From: Actinomycetota bacterium
GTDB lineage: Bacteria > Actinomycetota > Actinomycetes > S36-B12 > UBA5976
Assembly (NCBI GenBank): GCA_016870575.1
Contig: VGBH01000004.1
Coordinates: forward strand, 1 to 56,646
Direction of reading: 5' to 3'
DNA: 56,646 bases
Made by a program: the position numbers and the translations under genes. The notes below the pieces were generated by a model. The model searched no databases. It worked only from the letters and a program-made list of their open reading frames with translations, and was not told where the DNA came from. Below, piece after piece: positions 47,527 through 54,401 of this stretch. Each line of letters begins with the position of its first letter. Position 1 is the first letter of the stretch.

Positions 47527-48221
47527 AACTTCACCAATTTTTTCGCTGTTTCTAAATCGGTAGGTCCAGTTCCAAAAGCTGGACATAACTTAGCAATTGG
47601 ACAAGCACCACATGCTGGCTTTCGAGCATGACAGCGCCGTCGACCGTGCCAAATTAGTATTTGAGATAAGTCAGTCCAATCTTTAGGGTTAAACAGTTCA
47701 GCAATTGCAAACTCCACTTTTACTGGGTCCGTTTCCTTGGTCCAACCAAAACGTCTAACTAACCTGCCAAAATGGGTATCGACTGTTAATCCCGGAAGAT
47801 CAAATGCTTCTCCCCGAACAACATTTGCCGTCTTGCGGCCAACTCCCGGAAGTTTAATTAACTCTTCAAGTTCCTGTGGCACAACAGAGTTGTAGTCCGT
47901 GACAAGTTTATTTGCCAAACCTAATAGTGAATTTGATTTTGCTTTATAAAAACCGGTGGACTTGATAATTTCTTCTAACTCAGAGCGGTTGGCTGCAGCT
48001 AAATCTTTTGGTTTTGGATATCGCATAAACAAAACTTTGGTCACTTCATTAACTCTTGCATCAGTGCATTGCGCTGAAAGTACAGTTGCTACTAATAGTT
48101 GAAAGGGATTGTTAAAGTTAAGTTCACAATCTGCATCTGGATAAGTAGCTCTGAGCAGTCTTAGAATCTGCGCTGGTTGCTTAGGGTCGACTTTCCCCTG
48201 ATTACTTGGTTTTCGGGCCAC
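47523..48221 (-). CDS. nth: Endonuclease III
   Basis: DNA glycosylase/AP lyase for oxidised pyrimidines. 232 aa. HhH motif KLPGVGRKTANVV with catalytic Lys and the TVDTHFGRLVRR catalytic Asp region; the 4Fe-4S cluster is CHARKPACGACPIAKLC. Leaderless GTG start: TACCCT, 6 nt, GTG. The thioredoxin-like gene that sits between nth and the NUDIX gene in mycobacteria is absent. Confidence 0.95.
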   Translation of the reverse strand: MARKPSNQGKVDPKQPAQILRLLRATYPDADCELNFNNPFQLLVATVLSAQCTDARVNEVTKVLFMRYPKPKDLAAANRSELEEIIKSTGFYKAKSNSLLGLANKLVTDYNSVVPQELEELIKLPGVGRKTANVVRGEAFDLPGLTVDTHFGRLVRRFGWTKETDPVKVEFAIAELFNPKDWTDLSQILIWHGRRRCHARKPACGACPIAKLCPAFGTGPTDLETAKKLVKL

Positions 48222-48227
48222 GCTCTC

Positions 48228-48233
48228 AGGGTA
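48228..48233 (-). promoter_or_regulatory. -10 hexamer for leaderless nth transcript
   Basis: Minus-strand TACCCT, spacer GAGAGC (6 nt), then the GTG of nth at 48221. It lies in the 44-bp gap shared with the divergent crp gene. Confidence 0.5.
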
Positions 48234-48265
48234 GAGGCAGATTCAAAAATGGGATAGGAGAAAAT

Positions 48266-48946
48266 ATGAGTATGGATAAAGCATTGCGTAGGGCACTGTT
48301 GTTTTCAGCGCTAGATGAAGAAGCAGCACAAGCACTGAGGTCTTCTATGACTGAACATAAAGCTGCCAAGGGTGCGGTAATTTTTGCAGAAGGCGATCCT
48401 GGCGATCGGTTATATGTCGTCATGCAGGGCAAAGTAAAACTTGGTTCCCAATCTGCTGACGGCCGAGAAAATATGTTCGCAGTACTTGGTCCTGGTGAGA
48501 TGTTTGGTGAACTTTCACTATTTGATCCCAGTCCAAGAGCAGCAACAGCAGTTGCACTCACAGATGTCACACTGCTTGGGCTTGCAAATGATGCATTGCA
48601 GCCTTGGCTTACTGGTCGACCAGAAGTTGCAATTGGATTGTTAAAGGCTTTATCTCGTCGGATGCGCAAGACCCATGACTCCCTTAGTGATCTTGTCTTT
48701 ACTGATGTGCCAGGTCGAGTTGCAAAAGCGCTAATTGAACTTGCTAAGAAGTTTGGCGAGCACGAAGGCAATGGCATACGAGTTAATCACGATTTAACCC
48801 AGGAAGAATTAGCGCAACTTGTTGGGGCATCTAGGGAAACGGTTAATAAAGCATTAGCTGATTTTGCCCAACGAGGGTGGATTGTGTTAGAGCAAAAGTC
48901 AGTCTTGATTATGGAAATTGACAGATTACAGCGCCGAGCACATTAG
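48266..48946 (+). CDS. crp: Crp/GlxR-type cAMP-responsive transcription regulator
   Basis: 226 aa from ATG 48266, set by ATAGGAGAAAAT (frame open to 48206). Cyclic-nucleotide domain FAEGDPGDRLYVVMQGKVKLG with the phosphate-binding cassette FGELSLFDPSPRAATA, then a helix-turn-helix LTQEELAQLVGASRETVNKAL. Equivalent to Rv3676 / GlxR, a global regulator of carbon metabolism. Its end overlaps ridA by 4 bp, and it is divergent from nth. No TGTGA-N6-TCACA site was seen in its own promoter. Confidence 0.93.
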   Translation: MSMDKALRRALLFSALDEEAAQALRSSMTEHKAAKGAVIFAEGDPGDRLYVVMQGKVKLGSQSADGRENMFAVLGPGEMFGELSLFDPSPRAATAVALTDVTLLGLANDALQPWLTGRPEVAIGLLKALSRRMRKTHDSLSDLVFTDVPGRVAKALIELAKKFGEHEGNGIRVNHDLTQEELAQLVGASRETVNKALADFAQRGWIVLEQKSVLIMEIDRLQRRAH

Positions 48947-49404
48947 TCCGAGATTCGAACTACTAACTCCACTTCAACTGGCGCACTAAATGGCAAACTT
49001 GCAACACTTATTGATGTTCTAGCATGTTTGCCAGAATCACCAAAAATTTCTAAAAGTAAATCACTAGCACCATTCATAATTGCACTTTGCTGAGTAAAGT
49101 CTGGACCACTTGAAATGTATCCAGTTACTTTAACGATCTGATCTATTTTATTTAAATCAACGACGCTGTTTATTGCAGCTAGCGCATTTAATGCGCACTG
49201 TCGCGCACAAACTGCTGCTTCTTCGATTGTAACGCTAACACCAACATGACCTACCGACATTAACTCACCATTTCGCATTGGTAATTGACCTGAGGTAAAA
49301 ATCTGTCGACCAGCTTTAACTGCTGGCACATAAGCTGCAACTGGTTTTGCAACTTCAGGTAATTCAATTCCTAATTCAGCTAATCGCTTATGCCATTTAG
49401 TCAT
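48943..49404 (-). CDS. RidA family protein
   Basis: 153 aa, the longer actinobacterial type (Rv3678c position). Signatures RQIFTSGQLPMRNGELMSVGHVG and ARTSISVASLPFSAPVEVELV. RidA proteins deaminate reactive enamines/imines; the longer members differ in the active site, so the substrate is open. Its ATG overlaps the stop of the small DUF4177 gene by 8 bp. Confidence 0.9.
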   Translation of the reverse strand: MTKWHKRLAELGIELPEVAKPVAAYVPAVKAGRQIFTSGQLPMRNGELMSVGHVGVSVTIEEAAVCARQCALNALAAINSVVDLNKIDQIVKVTGYISSGPDFTQQSAIMNGASDLLLEIFGDSGKHARTSISVASLPFSAPVEVELVVRISD

Positions 49405-49555
49405 TTTTTTCTCGCTTCAAATATGCAACTACATTTTCTGGATTCATTCCAGGAACAACTTGTACTAACTCCCAACCATCATCGCCCCAAGTGTCCAAAA
49501 TTTGTTTTGTAGCGTGCACTAACAGCGGCACGGTGGCGTATTCATATTTCTTCAT
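49397..49555 (-). CDS. DUF4177 family small protein, 52 aa
   Basis: A small gene: start MKKYEYATVPLLVHATKQI, middle DTWGDDGWELVQVVPG, end VVAYLKREKND. The YEYATVP and W..DGWELV...PG...VAYLKR pattern is that of DUF4177/DUF1737-like proteins, found between ridA and whiB4 in actinobacteria. The stop overlaps the ridA start by 8 bp, which indicates coupled translation. Unknown function; probably a small beta-rich protein. Confidence 0.85.
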   Translation of the reverse strand: MKKYEYATVPLLVHATKQILDTWGDDGWELVQVVPGMNPENVVAYLKREKND

Positions 49556-49574
49556 CTGCTAAATCTAATCGGTG

Positions 49575-49862
49575 TTATGCCGGCTGAGAAGTGGGGCTGG
49601 ATGTTAGAACTTCACGCCACGAGCTTCGATTGGGATGCTTGCGCAACAAAACTCGACGTTCACGTTCTGTCAATCCACCCCACACCCCAAAGGGAATCCG
49701 GTTATCTAAAGACTCAATCAGACATTCCGTAACAACAGGACAGCGCCGACAGACCCGCTTGATTGAATGCTGATCTGATGCGGTTGAAAACATCAATTCA
49801 GGGTCAATGTCAGCACAAGCCGCGTCGGCCCGCCACCCCACCAAGGTGAATCCCACGGACAT
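49575..49862 (-). CDS. whiB4: WhiB-family iron-sulfur regulator, WhiB4-like
   Basis: 95 aa from ATG 49862. Four cluster Cys: AACAD, RVCRRC and TEC; then GVWGG turn and the basic TERERRVLLRKHPNRSSW. LDNRIPFGVWGGLTERERR and KHP...SW match WhiB4, and it is divergent from a ponA2-like gene as in mycobacteria (Rv3681c/Rv3682). The frame is open to 49997, but that would run through the ponA start, so it is not used. WhiB4 is an O2- and NO-sensitive, DNA-binding protein. Confidence 0.88.
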   Translation of the reverse strand: MSVGFTLVGWRADAACADIDPELMFSTASDQHSIKRVCRRCPVVTECLIESLDNRIPFGVWGGLTERERRVLLRKHPNRSSWREVLTSSPTSQPA

Positions 49863-49952
49863 ATCTCGCCAGTTCTTGGTGACTAAAAAGTAAATCACTG
49901 GGGGGTGGGAGGTGAATTTGCTGCAAACCTCTACACCCGCAAACACGTCGCC

Positions 49953-49958
49953 TACGCT
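49953..49958 (+). promoter_or_regulatory. -10 hexamer for leaderless ponA-like transcript
   Basis: TACGCT, followed by a 6-nt spacer (a second TACGCT) and the ATG at 49965. No Shine-Dalgarno sequence. Confidence 0.5.
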
Positions 49959-49964
49959 TACGCT

Positions 49965-52091
49965 ATGCGCAGCACATTCCTCAGTCGGTTTGTCCAATTT
50001 GTTGCAATCGCAACTTTGATTGGTGCGCTAACAGCTGTTGCTGCAGCTCCAGTGGTAGCACTCTCTGGAGCGGCGCTGCGTAATGTAATTGTGGAGTTTC
50101 AAAATCTGCCAGCTGCACTAACTACTCCGCCACTACCAGAGAGAACTCGTATCTTGGCGAACGATGGCACATTAGTTGCCAGTATTTTTGATGAAAACAG
50201 AGTCGAAATTCCATTGCAAGCGGTATCACCACTAATGCAACAAGCAATGATTGCAGTAGAAGATTCGCGATTTTTCGAACACAGCGGTTTTGATTTACGT
50301 GGCCTGGTTCGCGCTTTTTTTGCTAACGCTACCGCTGGTGAGGTAGTACAAGGCGGATCTACTATCACTCAGCAATTAGTTGAAAACACTTTATTGCAAA
50401 CGGCAACTACTCCCGAAGAAGTTCAAGCAGCTCGTGCTCAATCGGTTTTGGGAAAGATTCAAGAAATTCAATATGCACTTCAACTTGAACGAACCTTAAC
50501 CAAGCAACAAATACTTGAACGTTATCTAAACGTGTCCTACTTTGGAGCTGGTGCTTATGGCATCGAATCAGCAGCAAGAAGATACTTTTCTAAATCAGCC
50601 GCTGAACTGAATGCAAATGAAAGTGCAATCATTGCCGGAATTGTGCAATCTCCTTCCGCTAATGATCCAATTGCATATCCGGAACGCAATGAAGCGCGGC
50701 GAAATGTGGTACTGGAACAAATGGTGGATTTAGGCTTTTTATCGCGAGCAGACGCTAATAAGTATAAAGCCTTATCAGTTGCGCAATCTCTTGATTCAAG
50801 TGAGTTATCTAATGGTTGTGTATCTTCTTATGCACCATTTTTCTGCGATTATGTGCTAACCGAAATTAGAAATACACCAGCGTATGGTGCGACATTAGAT
50901 GATCGTGAAGCATTTTTGCGCCAAACAGGTTTAACCATTCAAACAACACTAAGACCAGATGTGCAGCGCTCAGCACAAGCTGCAGTTGATACCACTATTC
51001 CAAGAGATGATGAAAGTAAAAAAGCAATCTCAATAGTGATGGTTGAGCCAGCATCGGGTGGAATAATCGCAATGGCACAAAATCGTCTCTGGGGAACTGA
51101 AGGTGATGGCTACACCACCTACAACTACGCAGTTGGTCGAGAAAACAATGGCACTGTTGGTATGCAAGCTGGATCTACCTTTAAGGCATACACCCTTGCT
51201 GCAGCATTTAATCAACGTATTTCACCAAGTTTAGTAATAAGTGCTAGGTCACCAAAAACTTTTAATTTCACTGACTGTTTATCAGGAGAGCCGTTAGAGC
51301 CTTACACAGTTCGTAATTCAACTCGAAGTGGCAGATTTACGATGGCTCAAGCAACTGCCTATTCAGTCAATACTTATTTTGTTCAGTTATCACAGATGGT
51401 AACTCCCTGTGCAATTGGTGATATTGCAGAAGCAATGGGAGTTAGAACTGGAAGTGGTGGACCAGTTGAACGGGTGTCATCACTGACCCTCGGTGTAATT
51501 AATGTAACCCCATTAACAATGGCATCAAGTTATGGTGTGTTTGCTAATAAAGGAATTTATTGTCCGCCAACTGCAATTGCAAAAATAACTGATCGCACGG
51601 GTCAGATTGTTAGCGTGCCAGCAACAAGGTGCAGTAAAGCAATGGAACCGCAAGTTGCAGATGGAGTAACAGATATGTTGACTCGAGTTGTTGATGGTGG
51701 AATTGATGGTAGGACTGGAGCTCGAATGAGCTTAGGGCGTCCTGCTGCTGGAAAAACTGGAACTACTAATGAAAATAGTTCGGTTTGGTTTGTTGGTTAC
51801 ACCCCAGATGTTGCTGCTGCTGTTTGGGTGGGTGATCCTCGAGGTGGATTTAAGTATCCACTTCAAGATATTACGATTAATGGCAAGTATTATCGTCAAG
51901 TTTATGGATCAACTATGGCAGGTCCGATTTGGAAAACTGCAATGTTAACTGCACACCAAGGAAAACCAAAGCGCAGTTTTAATTTAGAAACTTGGTATGA
52001 CCCACTAGAAGTGTTGTTGTTTCCAGGTGAATCAACTGTAATTGAGCCTGCTCCCAATGTAGAAGATGAGATACCAGAGGGACTTGACTAA
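49965..52091 (+). CDS. Class A penicillin-binding protein (PonA2 type)
   Basis: Bifunctional peptidoglycan synthase, 708 aa from ATG 49965. N-terminal membrane anchor (about 8-35); GT51 domain with EDSRFFEHSGFDLRGLVRA and GGSTITQQLVENTLL; transpeptidase domain with SxxK as GSTFKAYTLAA, SVNTYF (SxN) and KTGTTNEN. No PASTA domain. ponA2 (Rv3682) position beside whiB4. The tail overlaps yqeY by 4 bp. Confidence 0.93.
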   Translation: MRSTFLSRFVQFVAIATLIGALTAVAAAPVVALSGAALRNVIVEFQNLPAALTTPPLPERTRILANDGTLVASIFDENRVEIPLQAVSPLMQQAMIAVEDSRFFEHSGFDLRGLVRAFFANATAGEVVQGGSTITQQLVENTLLQTATTPEEVQAARAQSVLGKIQEIQYALQLERTLTKQQILERYLNVSYFGAGAYGIESAARRYFSKSAAELNANESAIIAGIVQSPSANDPIAYPERNEARRNVVLEQMVDLGFLSRADANKYKALSVAQSLDSSELSNGCVSSYAPFFCDYVLTEIRNTPAYGATLDDREAFLRQTGLTIQTTLRPDVQRSAQAAVDTTIPRDDESKKAISIVMVEPASGGIIAMAQNRLWGTEGDGYTTYNYAVGRENNGTVGMQAGSTFKAYTLAAAFNQRISPSLVISARSPKTFNFTDCLSGEPLEPYTVRNSTRSGRFTMAQATAYSVNTYFVQLSQMVTPCAIGDIAEAMGVRTGSGGPVERVSSLTLGVINVTPLTMASSYGVFANKGIYCPPTAIAKITDRTGQIVSVPATRCSKAMEPQVADGVTDMLTRVVDGGIDGRTGARMSLGRPAAGKTGTTNENSSVWFVGYTPDVAAAVWVGDPRGGFKYPLQDITINGKYYRQVYGSTMAGPIWKTAMLTAHQGKPKRSFNLETWYDPLEVLLFPGESTVIEPAPNVEDEIPEGLD

Positions 52092-52540
52092 CTAAGCAGT
52101 TTTTTAACTAAGGATGCAACTTCAGCGCCATCCGCACGGCCAAGTGTTTGTGGTTGCACAATTTTCATTACTGCTCCCATTGCTTTCATCCCAACCAGAC
52201 CAGTCGCAACAACTTCAGCAACTGCTGATTTAACAATCTGTTCTAACTCAGCAGCCGAAAGCGCTTGCGGCAAATATTCACTCAAAACTGCAAGCTCCGC
52301 TTCTTCTGCTTTCGCACGATCTTCTGCACCAGCACCGCGATAAACCTCAGCTGCTTCTTTTCGCTTTTTAGCCTCGCGAGATAGGACTTGAATAATCTCA
52401 GCTTCAGATAGTTCTCGAGCTTCTTTGCCTGCAACCTCTTCAGTTTTAATCGCAGCAAGTGCTAAGCGAATAGTGGCAGATCGAAGTTCATCTCGTGCTT
52501 TTATGGCCGTTGTCAGGTCGTTCTGGAGGCGCTGTTTCAT
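52088..52540 (-). CDS. GatB/YqeY domain-containing protein
   Basis: 150 aa, all helical. Typical pieces: RLQNDLTTAIKARDELRSATIRL, IIQVLSREAKKRKEAAEVYRGAGAEDRAKAEEAE, LSEYLPQALS, and GLVGMKAMGAVMKIV. YqeY-type proteins are related to the tail of GatB but their role is not well known. Convergent with the PBP gene (4-bp overlap), divergent from the phosphoesterase gene. Confidence 0.9.
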   Translation of the reverse strand: MKQRLQNDLTTAIKARDELRSATIRLALAAIKTEEVAGKEARELSEAEIIQVLSREAKKRKEAAEVYRGAGAEDRAKAEEAELAVLSEYLPQALSAAELEQIVKSAVAEVVATGLVGMKAMGAVMKIVQPQTLGRADGAEVASLVKKLLS

Positions 52541-52549
52541 AGGTTAATA

Positions 52550-53461
52550 ATGCCGTGCCAAGATAAATCCATGGGAATGACCCGCACAATCGGCCGAATC
52601 ACTGTTGTCACTTCTGTGCTGGCGGCTACCTGGGCATATTTTATTGAACCCAGCTATTTCACTATTAGGCGCGAAGTAATTGCTCGACCCAATCAAAAGC
52701 TAATTCGAATACTGCATTTAAGTGATTTGCATTTAACTAATAAAACAAAAGGCTTGCAAAATTGGTTGCGTAAGTTAGAGGTAGAAGATCCAGACCTAGT
52801 TGTTCTTACTGGAGATTTAATTGCAGATGCCCAAGCACTCGATCCACTACTTGATGCTCTTGAGCCGCTCTTAGATCGTCCCGGTGTTTTTGTCCTTGGT
52901 AGTAATGATTATTACGCTCCAGTGTTAAAAAACCCAGTTAAGTATTTAAGGGCGGATTCTGGTGAGCGCGCATATGGTGCAGAGCTACCTTGGCATAATT
53001 TAGTAAGTTTGCTTGAATCAAGAGGCTGGCAACATCTAAATAATTCTGAAACTATTATTGAACTGGATGGAAAAAAGATTCAGATTAAAGGCGTTGATGA
53101 TCCACACCTTCAACGAGATGATTTCAGTAATATTAATGACCAATTTAAGAATGTCGATTTTCGATTAGCAATTGTGCACGCACCTTATCAACGAGTGTTA
53201 GATAAATTTACCGATCTCGGCGCTGAATTGATTTTGGCAGGTCATACCCATGGCGGACAACTAAGAGTCCCCGGATTTGGGGCGCTGGTAACTAACTGTG
53301 ATTTAGATCGTAAGCGTGCTCGAGGATTACATCCACATATTTCAAATACAGGTAACACCAGCGCAATAAACATTTCTGCTGGATTGGGAACGAACCCATT
53401 TACTCCAGTTAGATTCGCATGCCGACCTGAAGCAGTCATGTTAAGTGTTGGTATTGAATAA
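52550..53461 (+). CDS. Metallophosphoesterase (Rv3683 type)
   Basis: 303 aa. Motifs HLSDLHL, GDLIAD, GSNDYY (in place of GNH), and GHTHGGQ define a calcineurin-like two-metal site; an N-terminal hydrophobic anchor (about 13-35) places it at the membrane. ATG 52550 is the longest start; ATG 52571 (MGMTRTIGR) may be the true one, as neither has a clear ribosome site. Relatives act on phospholipid-like or UDP-diacylglucosamine-like substrates; here unknown. Confidence 0.88.
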   Translation: MPCQDKSMGMTRTIGRITVVTSVLAATWAYFIEPSYFTIRREVIARPNQKLIRILHLSDLHLTNKTKGLQNWLRKLEVEDPDLVVLTGDLIADAQALDPLLDALEPLLDRPGVFVLGSNDYYAPVLKNPVKYLRADSGERAYGAELPWHNLVSLLESRGWQHLNNSETIIELDGKKIQIKGVDDPHLQRDDFSNINDQFKNVDFRLAIVHAPYQRVLDKFTDLGAELILAGHTHGGQLRVPGFGALVTNCDLDRKRARGLHPHISNTGNTSAINISAGLGTNPFTPVRFACRPEAVMLSVGIE

Positions 53462-53581
53462 GAATCTAGATTTTTCAGTCTATTACTTACCTATTTTTGC
53501 TTAACCCCGACTGAAGTGTGGTCTCAATTTAGTGTTTGGCATTATTGCCCCCTGTCCGCGCTAGTTCTCTATCGCAGACAT

Positions 53582-53671
53582 GGAGGGCTCGCATAGTGGA
53601 CTAGTGCAGCGGTCTTGAAAACCGCCAGGTCGGCGACCCCGGCCTCGTGGGTTCAAATCCCACGCCCTCCG
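53582..53671 (+). tRNA. tRNA-Ser (anticodon TGA)
   Basis: Acceptor GGAGGGC/GCCCTCC, anticodon stem GCGGT/ACCGC with loop CTTGAAA (TGA), a long variable arm as in all tRNA-Ser (about CAGGTCGGCGACCCCGGCCTC), and T-arm GTGGG/CCCAC with TTCAAAT. Discriminator G. No CCA encoded. Confidence 0.95.
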
Positions 53672-53676
53672 CGCAA

Positions 53677-53766
53677 GGAGACGTCGCCTAGCCCGGTCCA
53701 TGGCGCCCGCCTGCTAAGTGGGAGGGGACCAAAATCCCCACGTGGGTTCAAATCCCACCGTCTCCG
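53677..53766 (+). tRNA. tRNA-Ser (anticodon GCT)
   Basis: Acceptor GGAGACG/CGTCTCC, anticodon loop CTGCTAA (GCT), long variable arm, T-arm GTGGG/CCCAC with TTCAAAT. Only 5 nt after the other tRNA-Ser, so they are one transcript. Discriminator G, no CCA. Confidence 0.95.
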
Positions 53767-53821
53767 CGGTACGTTGTAGTGATATCTGCGTTTCATCGCA
53801 GGTCTACACTGCGCCGAATTA

Positions 53822-53897
53822 GCGCCCGTAGCTCAACGGATAGAGCATCTGACTACGGATCAGAAGGTTAGGGGTTCGAATCCCTTCGGGCGCGCCA
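53822..53897 (+). tRNA. tRNA-Arg (anticodon ACG); likely element attachment site
   Basis: Acceptor GCGCCCG/CGGGCGC, anticodon stem CTGAC.../...ATCAG with loop CTACGGA (ACG), T-arm AGGGG/CCCTT with TTCGAAT. Unlike its neighbours it encodes CCA (53895-53897). An integrase remnant follows within 90 bp, so its 3' end is a likely att site. Confidence 0.95.
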
Positions 53898-53949
53898 ATC
53901 TGAGCGTGGTTTTAGCTATTTTAAATCTCCTAATCCTAGAACTTCGTTC

Positions 53950-53982
53950 TTTTGCTTTCATTTTGCTTTCATTTTGCTTTCA
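53950..53982. repeat. Three tandem 11-bp repeats (TTTTGCTTTCA)
   Basis: TTTTGCTTTCA occurs three times head to tail at 53950, 53961 and 53972, between tRNA-Arg and the integrase remnant; the last copy holds the integrase stop codon. Near-copies recur at the window end. Short direct repeats here look like integrase arm-binding sites. Confidence 0.8.
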
Positions 53983-54231
53983 ACCGTTTTCGATAGCCCT
54001 GGCAAATAGATCCGCGACTTCTTGCTTTTGCTCAGGTCGAATGTGAGCATAAATCCGTAGAGTCGTAGAAATGTCCGAGTGACCGAGGCGATCTTTCACA
54101 AGATGAACACCTGCACCAGAATTTAGGAGTTCGGTAGCGTGGAGGTGACGAATCGAATGCAAAGACTCAGATCTAAGTCCTAGCTTCTTTGCCTTCTTTT
54201 TGAACAATTGATGCTGAATTAGAGTTATGGT
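53980..54231 (-). pseudogene. Tyrosine recombinase (phage integrase) C-terminal remnant
   Basis: The 75 codons from TTG 54207 keep the catalytic C-terminus: SLHSIRHLHATELL (HxxR), RLGHSDISTTLRIYAHI (His and the nucleophilic Tyr). Homology-like residues (LIQHQLFKKK) extend upstream to 54231, where TGA stops the frame; the N-terminal DNA-binding and first catalytic Arg regions are missing. Orientation and position (end towards tRNA-Arg) suit an integrated element. Not functional alone. Confidence 0.85.
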
Positions 54232-54401
54232 TCAGTGGTTTGGGTAAAGTTAAATTCGAGTTTGACTCAAAATTTGATGTTAGATTGTTCAGTAAGTTTC
54301 TAGGTAAATATCTCTTGTAACGAGATTTAGTTGGAGGGCTTGGCGCGCTGATTCTAAGGTGCCAGCGGGGGTGTTGATTTTTATCGGTTTGACCACAGTG
54401 T

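Noticed and set aside
49863-49997. N-terminal extension of the WhiB protein
   Set aside because: It would cross the ponA-like start and promoter, has no Cys of the cluster, and homologues begin near ATG 49862.
53950-53982. CRISPR array from the tandem repeats
   Set aside because: Repeat units are 11 bp and adjacent, with no spacers and no cas genes.
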